Shown here piece after piece: positions 15,226-24,191 of a stretch of 45,837 nt of DNA (positions are counted from its first letter, which is position 1; the number at the start of each line of letters is the position of its first letter). The DNA is taken from the IMG/VR virus record IMGVR_UViG_3300044958_000179, positions 1-45,837 of that record. The stretch is one strand, 5' to 3'. Under the pieces are notes generated by a model. It saw only the letters and a program-made list of their open reading frames with translations, was not told the DNA's origin and ran no database searches. Origin of the DNA: a virus. Position numbers and translations under genes: made by a program.

Positions 15226-15879
15226 CTATTTGTTGCAGGTGTACTGGGTGTTGTCGCCTGGATAGTCCTCAATACCCTTGCCTTGATACTCCACGATGAG
15301 TTTCTCACCATCCTTACGCTCACCATATACATGGTAGAAGCAATCGATTGGCATACCACCTTGAGATTGGAGATAGATCTTCTCTTCATCCCAACGCTTT
15401 ACAATCACGTTTTGATGAGCACCAACAGGAGTAAGATTTACAGTGATTGAATCAGTATGAACAAGATCCTTCCAATAGTTTGGGAGAGCAATCTCTTTTC
15501 CCTTTACTCTTCCACGAAAGTACACTCCAGACTCTGGGCCCTCCAGGCAAATGTGGCGAAGTCTATATCCTTCTTTTGTTGGGTGTGGAATATCAAATGA
15601 TTTTCTTGAAGTAAGAGTTATACCGCCAGCAGTTACTTCAGAAGCAGTAATTTCACCTGTAATATTAATATCACAGGCACCAGTCATCTCAGCAGTCACT
15701 TCCCAGTTATCAATCTTTGCTGTATGATATTTGTATGGGGCACAAGCATCCTCAGGATAGTCTTCCTCAGCAATAATAAACGGTTTCGCAATATACTGAT
15801 CTAGATTTGATGCTATCCCATATGCGGCACGATCTTCACAATCTGGACCTGGCGGTCTTGTACCTGGTACGAATTCCAT
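15226..15879 (-). CDS. Virion structural protein, paralogue of the gene upstream
   Basis: 217 residues. The C-terminal domain (about 92-213) has SFDIPHP, LRHICLEGPE, NYWKDLV, LTPVG and LIVEYQGKGIEDYPGD. The same motifs recur in the neighbouring 286-residue protein at about 136-265, so the two are tandem duplicates. The N-terminal ~90 residues differ and carry a short beta segment (INITGEITASEVTAGGI). This domain is widespread in cyanophage tail structural genes and is probably a surface-exposed tail or fibre domain. The start overlaps the upstream stop as TAATG. No catalytic motif is evident. Confidence 0.7.
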   Translation of the reverse strand: MEFVPGTRPPGPDCEDRAAYGIASNLDQYIAKPFIIAEEDYPEDACAPYKYHTAKIDNWEVTAEMTGACDINITGEITASEVTAGGITLTSRKSFDIPHPTKEGYRLRHICLEGPESGVYFRGRVKGKEIALPNYWKDLVHTDSITVNLTPVGAHQNVIVKRWDEEKIYLQSQGGMPIDCFYHVYGERKDGEKLIVEYQGKGIEDYPGDNTQYTCNK

Positions 15880-16739
15880 TAGTCTTTTTCCTCTCCAATT
15901 TGTTCTACTTTTTGATTTACCATTCCTCTAATCATGTTCTCAACATAATTATGCTCGAAGTTGAATGAGTACCCTTCATTACCACCTGGATAATCTTCAT
16001 GAGATTCTCCTTCATATTCTACAATAAGATCGTCATCAAGTCTACGGGCTACAATATAGTAGTCTGCATTGATTGGACCTCCTGCATTGTTTCTTACAAT
16101 AACTTGTTTGCCAAATACAATCTCTTTAACAAATAATTCTTGCCAACTTCCAATAGGAGTCAGACTGATAGACATATCTTCTGGATTCACAAGACCATCC
16201 CAGAATGAAGGAAGTTCAATCACACCATTCCCAGAAACTTTTCCTCGGCAATAGACAGCAATCTCTGGACCTTCAATACAAACGTGGCGAAGTCTCCATC
16301 CTTTCTTATTGGGATGGGGCATGTCGAATGGAAGGTCTTTCTTATTAGAAAGCCAATGCCTGCCACTCATTCCCCAAACTTCTTTCTGTGCATTGAGGTC
16401 AATCGCTGCAGTGATATGACCTTGGACATCAAGATTGCCAAATACAGCACCACCACCCAAAACAGATAATGAATATGGTGAACTATTTCCCCCTCCACCA
16501 CCAGGAAAAACACTCAATGTACCAGGAACAACTGGTTTTGGAGAATCACTATTAGCTATTGGTGCAACCATTAAAGTTGCATATGGGAATGGATATGCTG
16601 CAGCAGTACCGACTAATTGAGGACCTTCAATGAATGATGAACCTCTAATCTTTGCATCTCCAAGACCAAGTGAGATAGGAAATCCTACACCAACACATTG
16701 CTGGCCTCCAAGTGCAATATCATCAAATAAAAAAGACAT
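15879..16739 (-). CDS. Virion structural protein with the same C-terminal domain
   Basis: 286 residues. An N-terminal beta and glycine-rich part (PGGGGGNSSPYSLSVLGGGAVFGNL, then GHITAAIDLN) precedes the shared domain: FDMPHP, LRHVCIEGPE, SFWDGLV, LTPIG, LIVEYEGESHEDYPGG. The ATG has AGGAG about 8 nt upstream. It lies after the spike-like protein and before its duplicate, inside the tail block, so a tail or baseplate-periphery role is likely. The exact place in the particle is unknown. Confidence 0.7.
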   Translation of the reverse strand: MSFLFDDIALGGQQCVGVGFPISLGLGDAKIRGSSFIEGPQLVGTAAAYPFPYATLMVAPIANSDSPKPVVPGTLSVFPGGGGGNSSPYSLSVLGGGAVFGNLDVQGHITAAIDLNAQKEVWGMSGRHWLSNKKDLPFDMPHPNKKGWRLRHVCIEGPEIAVYCRGKVSGNGVIELPSFWDGLVNPEDMSISLTPIGSWQELFVKEIVFGKQVIVRNNAGGPINADYYIVARRLDDDLIVEYEGESHEDYPGGNEGYSFNFEHNYVENMIRGMVNQKVEQIGEEKD

Positions 16740-16749
16740 TTATATTCTC

Positions 16750-17370
16750 CTATGCTTGTTGTTCTGTCCAGAAGTTTTTGCCGCCAAGTTTACTATCCTT
16801 ACTTGAGACAGCATCAGAGACTCCACGGATAAGTCCTCCATATAGTTTTAAATTTTCATTAGCACATATCTCCATCTTAGCAGGAGTTTGCCATTTTAGA
16901 AAGTTCTTTGCAGTTCCTTGAATCTTTTTGGAATCAAGAAGAATACTTTCTGAAGCATTGACTATAAAGTTTCCTTCAGATCCATCATCACCCTTTACAG
17001 TAAACTCTACATTATTTGCAATAAATCTAATATTACCGTTACCAGCATTGATAATGATATTACCATTATCTGCATATAAGATCATAGAATCTTCTTCTTT
17101 CTTTGAGTCCCTTCCACAGTCCAATTGGAAGCGTTGTGGACTGATGCTAGTAGTGCATCCTTCCCTCTCACCATCATTATCCATACTGAAGGTATGTGTC
17201 CCCTCCTTAGCATTCAACTGGCATCCAGCAGTTACTCTACCCTGTTTATCAATCTGACCAAAGCGAAGTTCACCATGATCGTTACCGTAGCGAATGGCTG
17301 TGTAGTTCTTCTTTGAAGAATCCTGACCTTGACCTGCTTTTGTGTTACTTCTATTTTGGGGGGTTGCCAT
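16750..17370 (-). CDS. Spike-like beta structural protein
   Basis: 206 residues. The middle has alternating beta repeats of the kind NGNIIINAGNGNIRFIANNVEF and GNFIVNASESILLDS. These resemble the beta-prism or beta-helix of phage membrane-piercing spikes (T4 gp5 C-terminus type). The hub gene at 22154-23947 has the gp5 OB-fold but no such tail. This separate protein could therefore supply the spike; that is inference. It follows the PA14-repeat gene after 8 nt and has no clear Shine-Dalgarno. Confidence 0.6.
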   Translation of the reverse strand: MATPQNRSNTKAGQGQDSSKKNYTAIRYGNDHGELRFGQIDKQGRVTAGCQLNAKEGTHTFSMDNDGEREGCTTSISPQRFQLDCGRDSKKEEDSMILYADNGNIIINAGNGNIRFIANNVEFTVKGDDGSEGNFIVNASESILLDSKKIQGTAKNFLKWQTPAKMEICANENLKLYGGLIRGVSDAVSSKDSKLGGKNFWTEQQA

Positions 17371-17378
17371 TTTCTATA

Positions 17379-20300
17379 TTAAATAAGTTCATTAGGAGTG
17401 CCTGGTATATCTAGGCGTTGGTTATTACTATTAGTATCCGTACCCTGTCTGAGGATCGCAGATGGATCTGTAGTGACCTGAGCAGTGATGCTCTCTTGCA
17501 GAGTATCATAGACCTGAATCTGCTGTCCTGCGGTCTCAAAGTATCCAGCATAGCGGATGCCACCTTTATAGAAGACTGCTCCATAGTATGATCTACCATC
17601 AACATATCCAGTCTGCTTGAGACCAACCAAGTCAGTAACCTGAACTAGTTTGTCTAGTGGTATGTCACCAGTCAGTGCTGCTACAGGATCTCTTTCAACT
17701 TCAAACAGTGGAACTGCCTGGAAGTTCACACCAGTTGCAGGAATGCCAGGTATACCCCCGCCAGGAATAACTTTAATGATAGGAAGTTCAGTAAATGGGC
17801 CACCAGAAACGATAACGTTAATTTTGACAATTCTACCAAAGGCATCGCACTCATAATCGAGTTCAGCACCATTGGATGGTTCAACTACAACTTGATCTAC
17901 ACCACAATTATAGTTGATGCCTGGATTTTTTACAAGAACTTCCTTAAGTTTAAGAATTGCTGGGTATCCAGGTTCGTTTGGTGCAGGCGGAACATACCCA
18001 TTTCCAGGATTCTCAACAATCACATCAGTAACAAGACCTCTGCCGTCAATCCTCCTTGGACAAGGAGGAGAAATAAGAACTGCAGAGATTCCGATTGGGT
18101 TAGTTTTCCATGGTTGAGATGCATTTGGAACTTTTATGGGAGTATCAATCTTCAACGCAAGTCCTGTTGGATTATTATTAAAGATAAGACTTGGTGGCGC
18201 ATTCTCTACCTCCACTCTGATCTCATATCTTCCTGCTTTTAGATTGATATACTCTGGAGATGGATTACCTATAAATCCCTTATTTTTAGAGACAGATTGA
18301 CCGTTGATGAAAACAGTTCCCGCGTTATCACTTTGGAATCTAATACGATACCGTCCACCCTCAGAGAAATTGACATTGCTCCATGTGTAAGTAAAGAATC
18401 CAAGAATACTTGAGTTTTCTTCATCGATAGGGGCAAGAAAAGGAGACACATTATTTTTGTTCATAAACTTGCTCCATCTCTTATGATTGAAGCGGAACAG
18501 ATCAGGACCAGAATAAGTTGCACCATTCCTTTTTCTGACCGTGGATGGTGATAGTGATGCACCTACCGTAAACTTAGCCTTATTTCCCTGAAGATCAAAA
18601 AACTTTCCTGCACTTGAAGTCACTACCAAATCTGCCCAATCATTATCCTTATGGTCTTCCATTTGAACAGTTCGTTCGCCAGCATTTCTAAGTTTTATAC
18701 TTGACTTATTGTTATCGCCAGATCCTCTTCCTCCAGTGTCTACATTAATTGTTTTACTTTCAATTCCTCTCTTGCCTCTCTGAACAAATGTAGCACTTAC
18801 TTTTTCACCACTACCAATTCTTAAAGTTCCAACAGAGAGACCTGATGTAGATGGATTATCATCCCATTCAAATCTAAGAGAGACGTTGCCATTACCATTA
18901 ACAATTAACTCTGATCCATCAGCAGAGAATTTTGCATCAACACCAGGAGATGATGATTGAATTCTCAGTGTTGCGTTTACATCAAATCCATTATTAGCCT
19001 TATCATCAAACTGAATCTCTTTTCCCTTAGAGGCAACTCTTCTACCAGCCGTGCTACTTGCTCCACTGGTTCTTACTTTATAAACTCTTGCACCACTATC
19101 AGATCCTCCTGAAAGGTTGCTATTGAAAGTGACATCATAGACTTTACCTGCTTGTAATCTCTTAGTAGTTTGTTCATTCAACTGTGACCCATTATAAGAT
19201 TTGCCAAAGGAGAATCCTTCACCACCATCACCACTACCAAACTTAATCGAGTTTGCAAACTGTGCAGAGGTAGTAACTTTAAAATCTACATTGACAAAAT
19301 CATTTGTTATGGCAGGAGACGCCCACTCTTGTGAGTTGAAAATCGATTTGATAATCGTATCGTAAGTAACTGTTGTTTGATTGATAACCTCAACGTCAAT
19401 AACATGAGATCCTTTTGAGAGAAATATTTTCTTGGTTTCTGGACTATTAGTTTTGAACCCACCAAGTCTTGGTTTTGTGCTATTAAATCCAAGACCACCA
19501 GCGATTTGTTCATTACCGTCAATTAATACCCTTCCACCATTGTCTACAGTTCCTTTCAATCCATAGAAACCTTCAAATGGAACATCAATAGTCCAAGAAT
19601 TTTGATATACAATTCCACCACCATCAGTCCCCTCTTGGGCCAATGGTTTGATTGGAGACATTGCATATCTATTTGTAAAATCAGACCAAGATCTTATATT
19701 ACCTGGAAAAGAGTGGGTTACTGGATACCATTGTTCTTTTGCACCAGAAGTTCTAGTTGTCCAGAGTGGATTAGGAGGACATCTACCCTCCTGAACTGGA
19801 GGTGGTTCTTGGGGAACAATTGGTTCGGGAGCATCAATGGTAAGTGATACGCCCATTGGGTTCTGGTTCCAAGATTTGGGAGAGATTCTGGTTACATCTG
19901 TTCTACTACCAGTAATTCTGATAGCAAGAGCCATTGGATTGGCTCCCTTGACACCAGAAAATTCAAATATACCACCAGGAATTTGTTCCAGTTCTGCTCT
20001 AACTCTATACTTTCCTTTCTTAAAAAATCTTGTATAAGTGGACTTACCAGTTCCACTGCTTGTAGTTGGTTTAAATCCCCTCTTCGTAATGATTACTTCA
20101 TCGCCACCTTTGTTAATATTTTCTAATCCATTACCAATACTCATCTGACCATCGCCAGCATTATTGCCGATAAGTAATCTAACATTATCATCAACCGCTA
20201 CTTCAATATCATAATTACCGTCAGCAGGAATATCAATTCCTTCCCAACGAATTACGTGAGTTCCTGCATACACTTCTTTTTTATTTCCATTAGTATCAAA

Positions 20301-22130
20301 TGGACAGATACCATAATGACTCATGAATCCACCACCACCATTGGGATTGGTTCTCCACAGTTTTCTATCAGATCTACCAATCCAGTCAATTGTATTGAAC
20401 ACTTCTGTGTTTATAATATTAACATCTGGACCCTTCTCTACTTTCTTTGATCTTGCTTTCTGGATATTCTTGGTGCCGGCAATTTCCAGAAAGGCATTTA
20501 CATCTTTTCCATCATTATCAAATAGTTCTACCTTGCCATACTTGTTAGAATCTTCTCCATATGCTTTGTTTCTCTTCGCAAGTTTTGGTGTCTTAACAGA
20601 CCCTTTAAATTTGATAGGACCATAACCATCTTCACTTCTCTGGAAGACTTCAGAGGCAGTAACTTTTCCTTTTTCTTTCCAATCTTCTCCTTTTTTCTTT
20701 CTTTTAAGAACAAGATCTGGTCTTCCAGGAGAATTGGGGATTATAATTTCAGTAGCTGCTGTTCCTGCATTATTTGGATCATCATCATAATTAAAGGAGA
20801 GAGCAACATCAACATCTTGGTTACCACCAACAGTCATGTAAATTCCATTTGACTTCTGAATAAAGTCCACTCCAGGAATTTGTCTCTCGTAAGCATCAAT
20901 AGATACAGTCTCATAAATTGGTTTGTTTAGTAGTTCAATCTTGACTGTATGCAATCCTTCTTCATAATACTTTTTGATTAGATTTCCACCGCTCTGGAAG
21001 TGACCAAGGTCAGCAATAAATTGATTATCTACATAGAGTTTTGCTACGTTATCCTTTACTCCTCTAAATTTATATTCACCAGTTGTTGGGAAGTCTAAGT
21101 TCCATTCAAATGTAAATAGAGTTCCAGCAAAGTCACTACCCTTTGCATTCGATGGTGGTTTGGGTGAGATAGCATACTTATTCATAAAACTGCCCCAGCG
21201 AACAGCATTTGCAGGTATACCGTCTGGATAAGCCTGATTTACAAAGGTTTTATCAGTGACAGGATGGTATCCACCGATAACATTCTGATCGCTTGAAGAT
21301 ATTTTAGATGGTTTGATCTTTCTTGTGTTGAAAAATCCACCCTCAAGAGCACGAACATCACGTTGAAATTCTTGAACGTCTCTTAGAATTGGATCCGATC
21401 CACCAATAAAAGAAGTTGGTTTCCACTCTCCAAGATCCTCTCCATTAGGACCCCAAAGTCTGCCATAGGGGATTAACGTGCTGTCGCAGAGAAAATACTC
21501 TTCATAATCATCTGCACGATCATAGTATTGATAGATAAAGGTTTCATTTTTACCACGATACCCACGAATAGTACCTGTCCTTGATTTTAAAGTTCTAGTA
21601 GTAGTGAAAGTTAATCCTTCCGTGACACTGGCGTCAGATACAATAACAAGGTCGTCTCCTTCGACTACAAGTTCACCAAGAACTGCCGTAAGAACTGCAC
21701 CACCACCATAGTCCGACTCATCATTGGCGCTGACTAGAGGTTGAAATACATAACCATTACCAGTTCGTACAATATCTACAGCAAGTAGAGAACCATCGCG
21801 TCCAATGATAGGGTTTCCTACTGCACCAACTCCACCACCACCTATAATTTCAATCTTTGGTGGTCCTACCTTTACCTTTTGATTTACTCCAGCACAACTT
21901 TCCTTTCTATTTAAAACATCATTAGTCGTGAGTTCGTTGACTTCATTGATGTTGAGGTACTTAAGTTTATTATCGCCCGACTTAAATATAAAAACTATTC
22001 CAGGATCTTTCTGGGCAATTTCATTTGCCTTACACACAGAAATCCCTTCAACGAAGCCGTTTTTGCTATCAATATATCCAACTCTAATATCAGAGTCTTT
22101 ATTGAGAGGACCGAATAACTGACTACCCAT
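17379..22130 (-). CDS. Giant virion protein with four PA14-like repeats
   Basis: 1583 residues. Four modules share a signature: RWGSFMNKYAISP (~312), GFMSHYGICP (~602), SWSDFTNRYAMSP (~813) and RWSKFMNKNNVSP (~1217). Each is followed by a W-containing strand and G(X)Y...DN...L(Y/I)(V/I)(D/N)(N/G), as in PA14-type beta-barrels. Short stretches ending NPMGVSL / NPIGISA also recur after modules. The C-terminus has proline/glycine-rich beta repeats (GNGYVPP). PA14 modules commonly bind glycans, so an adhesion role at the baseplate or tail is likely. A CATAAATA late box lies about 20 nt before the ATG. Confidence 0.75.
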   Translation of the reverse strand: MGSQLFGPLNKDSDIRVGYIDSKNGFVEGISVCKANEIAQKDPGIVFIFKSGDNKLKYLNINEVNELTTNDVLNRKESCAGVNQKVKVGPPKIEIIGGGGVGAVGNPIIGRDGSLLAVDIVRTGNGYVFQPLVSANDESDYGGGAVLTAVLGELVVEGDDLVIVSDASVTEGLTFTTTRTLKSRTGTIRGYRGKNETFIYQYYDRADDYEEYFLCDSTLIPYGRLWGPNGEDLGEWKPTSFIGGSDPILRDVQEFQRDVRALEGGFFNTRKIKPSKISSSDQNVIGGYHPVTDKTFVNQAYPDGIPANAVRWGSFMNKYAISPKPPSNAKGSDFAGTLFTFEWNLDFPTTGEYKFRGVKDNVAKLYVDNQFIADLGHFQSGGNLIKKYYEEGLHTVKIELLNKPIYETVSIDAYERQIPGVDFIQKSNGIYMTVGGNQDVDVALSFNYDDDPNNAGTAATEIIIPNSPGRPDLVLKRKKKGEDWKEKGKVTASEVFQRSEDGYGPIKFKGSVKTPKLAKRNKAYGEDSNKYGKVELFDNDGKDVNAFLEIAGTKNIQKARSKKVEKGPDVNIINTEVFNTIDWIGRSDRKLWRTNPNGGGGFMSHYGICPFDTNGNKKEVYAGTHVIRWEGIDIPADGNYDIEVAVDDNVRLLIGNNAGDGQMSIGNGLENINKGGDEVIITKRGFKPTTSSGTGKSTYTRFFKKGKYRVRAELEQIPGGIFEFSGVKGANPMALAIRITGSRTDVTRISPKSWNQNPMGVSLTIDAPEPIVPQEPPPVQEGRCPPNPLWTTRTSGAKEQWYPVTHSFPGNIRSWSDFTNRYAMSPIKPLAQEGTDGGGIVYQNSWTIDVPFEGFYGLKGTVDNGGRVLIDGNEQIAGGLGFNSTKPRLGGFKTNSPETKKIFLSKGSHVIDVEVINQTTVTYDTIIKSIFNSQEWASPAITNDFVNVDFKVTTSAQFANSIKFGSGDGGEGFSFGKSYNGSQLNEQTTKRLQAGKVYDVTFNSNLSGGSDSGARVYKVRTSGASSTAGRRVASKGKEIQFDDKANNGFDVNATLRIQSSSPGVDAKFSADGSELIVNGNGNVSLRFEWDDNPSTSGLSVGTLRIGSGEKVSATFVQRGKRGIESKTINVDTGGRGSGDNNKSSIKLRNAGERTVQMEDHKDNDWADLVVTSSAGKFFDLQGNKAKFTVGASLSPSTVRKRNGATYSGPDLFRFNHKRWSKFMNKNNVSPFLAPIDEENSSILGFFTYTWSNVNFSEGGRYRIRFQSDNAGTVFINGQSVSKNKGFIGNPSPEYINLKAGRYEIRVEVENAPPSLIFNNNPTGLALKIDTPIKVPNASQPWKTNPIGISAVLISPPCPRRIDGRGLVTDVIVENPGNGYVPPAPNEPGYPAILKLKEVLVKNPGINYNCGVDQVVVEPSNGAELDYECDAFGRIVKINVIVSGGPFTELPIIKVIPGGGIPGIPATGVNFQAVPLFEVERDPVAALTGDIPLDKLVQVTDLVGLKQTGYVDGRSYYGAVFYKGGIRYAGYFETAGQQIQVYDTLQESITAQVTTDPSAILRQGTDTNSNNQRLDIPGTPNELI

Positions 22131-22150
22131 TTTCTATATCTGCGTAACTA

Positions 22151-22158
22151 TATTTATG
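22151..22158 (-). promoter_or_regulatory. Late promoter box CATAAATA overlapping a stop codon
   Basis: Minus-strand CATAAATA matches NATAAATA. The TAA inside it is the stop codon of the gp5-like gene. It is about 21 nt before the ATG of the PA14-repeat gene. Confidence 0.6.
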
Positions 22159-23947
22159 ACGACTCTGCCGATCCTGCTTTTTCAAGATCAACGTCTGCTG
22201 AATCTCTTGGTGGTGTTGCAAATGGTTTAGATTCTTGCGGAGTTACACTTGCATCAGTGCTAGATGCTTTGGCAGCAACAGCATTGACATTAGGAATCTG
22301 TGATTGTGATTGCCCACCTGAACCACGGGCAAATTGATAGAAGTCACTGATAGAGGGTTTTGGAATAACATCACAACCAAAAACACTGAACTGTATATTC
22401 TCAAAGGATAATGCTGATGCCATATTACCAGCAATACCATCAATAGATGGAACAGCATTAGAGATATCAGTCAATCCACTCTTAACCGCGTTCAATTGCT
22501 TACTGACTTCTTCCAAGAATGAACCAACCTTATCGATAATGTCATCTACCGTGTTAGTAATTTCTTTTTTGTTTGCAGAGATTGAGTCTCCAGTCAATGA
22601 TTCAACATAACAAATAGGCACCTTAGGGACTCTATCGTTTGGTGTAATAGTATTGGTATCTAACTTTTCAAGGAAGTCACCAACATTTCCACTGTTATTA
22701 CCGGCACCTATCATACCCAATCCTTTCTTAAGGATACTGCATAGTTGTTCTTGTAACATGCCAATGATCTTTTCAAATAAGCATGTGATCACTTTTGTGA
22801 TTTGCTCTTTGAGATCAGAAACTGTGTTCCTCATATTGGGGAACATAAGATTTACTGTGGGTGCTATTGCTTTATGAACTGTCTTGAGAATAAACTCAAG
22901 CATCTTATCATAAATGGGTTTCATATACTTTGCAAGTTTAGCACAAGCAGAATTGATTATACTCTCAATACTAGAAAGAACACTGGTAGCTGCGTCAACA
23001 TATGATAGAGCAGTTTCCAAAACTTTATTAATATCATTGGTAAGATTATTCAAGATAACCTGAATATTCTTTAATGAAGAATTAATAGCATCATAAGGAT
23101 TGTCAAGAGGAATCTTTCTGATTTGCCTTTCATGCTTCTTGACATCAGCGACTGCTTGCTGATGAACAGCATCAGCACTCTCTTTTGTTGCTCCTGGTTG
23201 TGAAGGTGCAGCAGGACTCTCTGCTGCTGATTTTCTTGCAGCAATGCCGTCAGCGACGGCCTTCATTACAAAGTTTTCTTTTTCTTGTCCTTGAAGGCCC
23301 TTTTCTTCTGCTTCTGCTCTTGCGTTTTTTGAATCCGCGAACTGCTCTTTAGTTAGAGATTTGTCTGATCTTAACCCGTACTTATTAAGTTTGACTCCTG
23401 GTGGTGCAGGGTCAGTATCTGCTACTTGCTCAGGAGTCTTTGGTTTAGTGATTACAAGGTCAGAATCAGGAACTGTTCTGTTAGGATCAGTTTCTCCTTT
23501 ACTTGACTCTGCAAATCCACTGGTGGGGCCAAAGTTAGAATCAGTTGTTCCTGTTTTAGTCTTGAGTGCAGTCTGAGCATTGTTGCCCAAGACACCCATA
23601 ATAACAGGAACTTGCATGTCTTGCCCATCCAAGAAGAAACCGAAGACAAAGTTGCCCTGTCTTAAGTTTGTTGTTTGAGATGAACTGCCTTGTCCACCAC
23701 CAGCAGTGATAGGATACATGACTTGCGCCCAAGGAAGTTGATCTGAAGGGATCGTCTCTTCTTGTTGATCATGATAACCAATGATACGGACTTTATATCG
23801 TCTAGAGTTTCCTGGGACTTGTGAAGCGGATTCGTGCTTTCCCGCAGCAGTATTATCGCGCCAGGTTGCATCATCTGCAATCTGCCCGACCCACCAATTA
23901 AAATGGGATCCTGCGAACCCTGAAGTGAAAAGCGATCCGTTCTCCAT
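22154..23947 (-). CDS. gp5: gp5-like baseplate hub protein (OB-fold), no lysozyme domain seen
   Basis: 597 residues. The first ~130 form a gp5/VgrG-type OB domain: FNWWVGQIADD, YKVRIIGYHDQ, IPSDQLPWAQVMYPIT, FVFGFFLDGQDMQVPVIMGVLGN. A charged linker (180-270) and a long helical part (290-480) with several cysteines follow. Then comes a small domain (FENIQFSVFGCDVIPKP) and a Ser/Pro-rich tail. T4 gp5 carries a lysozyme and a C-terminal spike after its OB-fold; neither is seen here. Role: central hub at the tail tip. It lies next to the gp27-like hub gene with the CP12-like gene between, as expected for hub partners. Confidence 0.8.
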   Translation of the reverse strand: MENGSLFTSGFAGSHFNWWVGQIADDATWRDNTAAGKHESASQVPGNSRRYKVRIIGYHDQQEETIPSDQLPWAQVMYPITAGGGQGSSSQTTNLRQGNFVFGFFLDGQDMQVPVIMGVLGNNAQTALKTKTGTTDSNFGPTSGFAESSKGETDPNRTVPDSDLVITKPKTPEQVADTDPAPPGVKLNKYGLRSDKSLTKEQFADSKNARAEAEEKGLQGQEKENFVMKAVADGIAARKSAAESPAAPSQPGATKESADAVHQQAVADVKKHERQIRKIPLDNPYDAINSSLKNIQVILNNLTNDINKVLETALSYVDAATSVLSSIESIINSACAKLAKYMKPIYDKMLEFILKTVHKAIAPTVNLMFPNMRNTVSDLKEQITKVITCLFEKIIGMLQEQLCSILKKGLGMIGAGNNSGNVGDFLEKLDTNTITPNDRVPKVPICYVESLTGDSISANKKEITNTVDDIIDKVGSFLEEVSKQLNAVKSGLTDISNAVPSIDGIAGNMASALSFENIQFSVFGCDVIPKPSISDFYQFARGSGGQSQSQIPNVNAVAAKASSTDASVTPQESKPFATPPRDSADVDLEKAGSAESS

Positions 23948-23953
23948 TAGTTA

Positions 23954-24190
23954 TTAATCATCGTAAATTAAACATTCTGGTTCTGATGGATTTGCATCAC
24001 AAAATAGTTCTAGTGGTGAAGGATCATGATGATCACCTTCTTGGATTTCTTTTTTGTGATGCTCTACATATTCTTCCAACTCATGCAACTCACCTTCAAT
24101 GTGACGACGCTGCTGAGGTGATATAGTTGGATTGTCTAAGATTTTATAATCTTCTTCGACATGTTCTTCGATTGTTCTTTTTTTTGACAT
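23954..24190 (-). CDS. CP12-like small protein in the baseplate operon
   Basis: 78 residues. The C-terminus LELFCDANPSEPECLIYDD has exactly the spacing of the C-terminal CP12 motif (C-x2-NP-x3-EC-x-x-Y-D-D), with C64 and C73. The usual Arg after the second Cys is Leu here. The N-terminal half is charged and helical (HELEEYVEHH), like the CP12 helical arm, but lacks the N-terminal cysteine pair. CP12 bridges GAPDH and phosphoribulokinase and shuts down the Calvin cycle. Cyanophages are known to carry cp12 genes. Its place between two hub genes is unusual for a metabolic gene, so an assembly role is possible. Confidence 0.65.
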   Translation of the reverse strand: MSKKRTIEEHVEEDYKILDNPTISPQQRRHIEGELHELEEYVEHHKKEIQEGDHHDPSPLELFCDANPSEPECLIYDD

Positions 24191-24191
24191 T

